Assembly: GCA_030038955.1 (NCBI GenBank)
Contig: JASHQV010000392.1
Span: 1 to 22,934 of the forward strand
Reading direction: 5' to 3'
Length of the DNA stretch: 22,934 nt
From: Solirubrobacteraceae bacterium
Lineage (GTDB): Bacteria; Actinomycetota; Thermoleophilia; Solirubrobacterales; Solirubrobacteraceae
The notes under the pieces were generated by a model, which was not told the DNA's origin, did no database searches, and worked only from the letters and a program-made list of their open reading frames with translations. Positions within the stretch are counted from its first letter, which is position 1. The number at the start of each line of letters is the position of its first letter. Positions 22,507-22,934 of this stretch are shown piece after piece. Both the position numbers and the translations under genes were made by a program.

Positions 22507-22934
22507 GGCCTGTCAGCCGCGGATTCTTCATCGCTGCGGGCTCGGCGGGGGTGATCTCGGGCAGCGTCGGGGTCGCCCTGCCGCTGCTGGCGGTCGCACA
22601 CGGCTTCTCGCCCGCGACCGCAGCCGACCTGGTCGCCGTGTTCATGTTCGCCTTCGCCCTGGGGGCGGGAGCCGCCAGCCCGCTGGTATCCGTGTTCGGC
22701 GCCCCAAACCTCGTGGCGGCGGGGCTCGTGGTCGCCGCGTCCGGCCTGGGGACGGTGCTGACAGCGGGCACGGGCATTGCCTGGCTCGTGGTGAGCGCGG
22801 TTCTGGATGGGGGCGGGCTCGGATGCTTCTGGGTCGGCAGTCAGGTGACGATGGCCCAGCGGGCGGGGACGGCGGGGGCCGAGCGCCGGTTCGTGCGCCA
22901 TTACGTCGCCTACGTGATCGGCTCGGCAAGCGGC
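22503..22934 (+). CDS. MFS-type transporter (5' part, runs off right edge)
   Basis: An open frame to the window end, 144 codons, starting at TTG 22503, which overlaps the TGA of the cupin gene (TTGA). The N-terminus RPVSRGFFIAAGSAG leads into alternating hydrophobic helices (GVALPLLAVAHGFSP, ADLVAVFMFAFALGAGAASPL, NLVAAGLVVAASGLGTVL, GIAWLVVSAVLDGGGLGCFWVG), the pattern of a major facilitator protein with about four helices seen. It should import or export the pathway's compound. The TTG start is inferred from the overlap and the lack of a better upstream start. Confidence 0.7.
   Translation, partial: MRPVSRGFFIAAGSAGVISGSVGVALPLLAVAHGFSPATAADLVAVFMFAFALGAGAASPLVSVFGAPNLVAAGLVVAASGLGTVLTAGTGIAWLVVSAVLDGGGLGCFWVGSQVTMAQRAGTAGAERRFVRHYVAYVIGSASG

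Overview
The window is very GC-rich with dense gene packing, frequent GTG starts, four-base stop/start overlaps and several apparently leaderless promoters. Together with the protein types (7Fe ferredoxin, PucR and LacI regulators, two Kup transporters) this suggests a high-GC actinobacterium. Thermoleophilia/Solirubrobacterales is my best guess; it is an inference from gene content, not from a marker gene.

Left part (1-7474), nitrogen and signalling. A type III glutamine synthetase (glnT/gmaS-like) runs off the left edge on the minus strand, divergent from a GAF-GAF-PucR regulator that overlaps a DEDDh exonuclease gene. Convergent to these is an APC-family permease with a UspA-like gene directly downstream. 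Divergent from the permease is a 629-residue cNMP-binding/CBS/DUF294 nucleotidyltransferase-like protein. The exonuclease, DUF294 protein and transporter look like one regulatory module.

Middle part (7475-17432), potassium plus a glutamate-synthase-like enzyme. Two Kup-type K+ transporters flank a minus-strand glxB-glxC-glxD (mgsABC-like) operon and a plus-strand KdpD/KdpE-like two-component pair. The three glx genes overlap one another and probably form one enzyme (amidotransferase, GXGXG subunit, FMN subunit). With the glutamine synthetase they point to gamma-glutamyl or N-methylglutamate type amine-nitrogen assimilation. The kinase lacks the N-terminal KdpD sensor and no kdpFABC is present; the second kup follows directly.

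Between kup2 and the ferredoxin gene (17433-17887) lie two abutting, full-length palindromic elements of about 165 and 171 bp, each with a perfect hairpin at its exact centre: MITE-like or foldback sequences.

Right part (17888-22934), probable catabolic island. After a 7Fe ferredoxin come a minus-strand LacI-family regulator, a divergent aromatic-amino-acid-lyase family gene in which the MIO-forming Ala-Ser-Gly reads Ala-Ser-Asp, and an amidohydrolase / cysteine-dioxygenase-like / MFS transporter operon (the last truncated by the window edge). The operon promoter carries two CG-centred palindromes typical of LacI-family operators. A lyase probably lacking MIO next to a thiol dioxygenase and an amidohydrolase is the most interesting combination in the window; degradation of an imidazole, betaine or sulfur-containing amino acid is a hypothesis.
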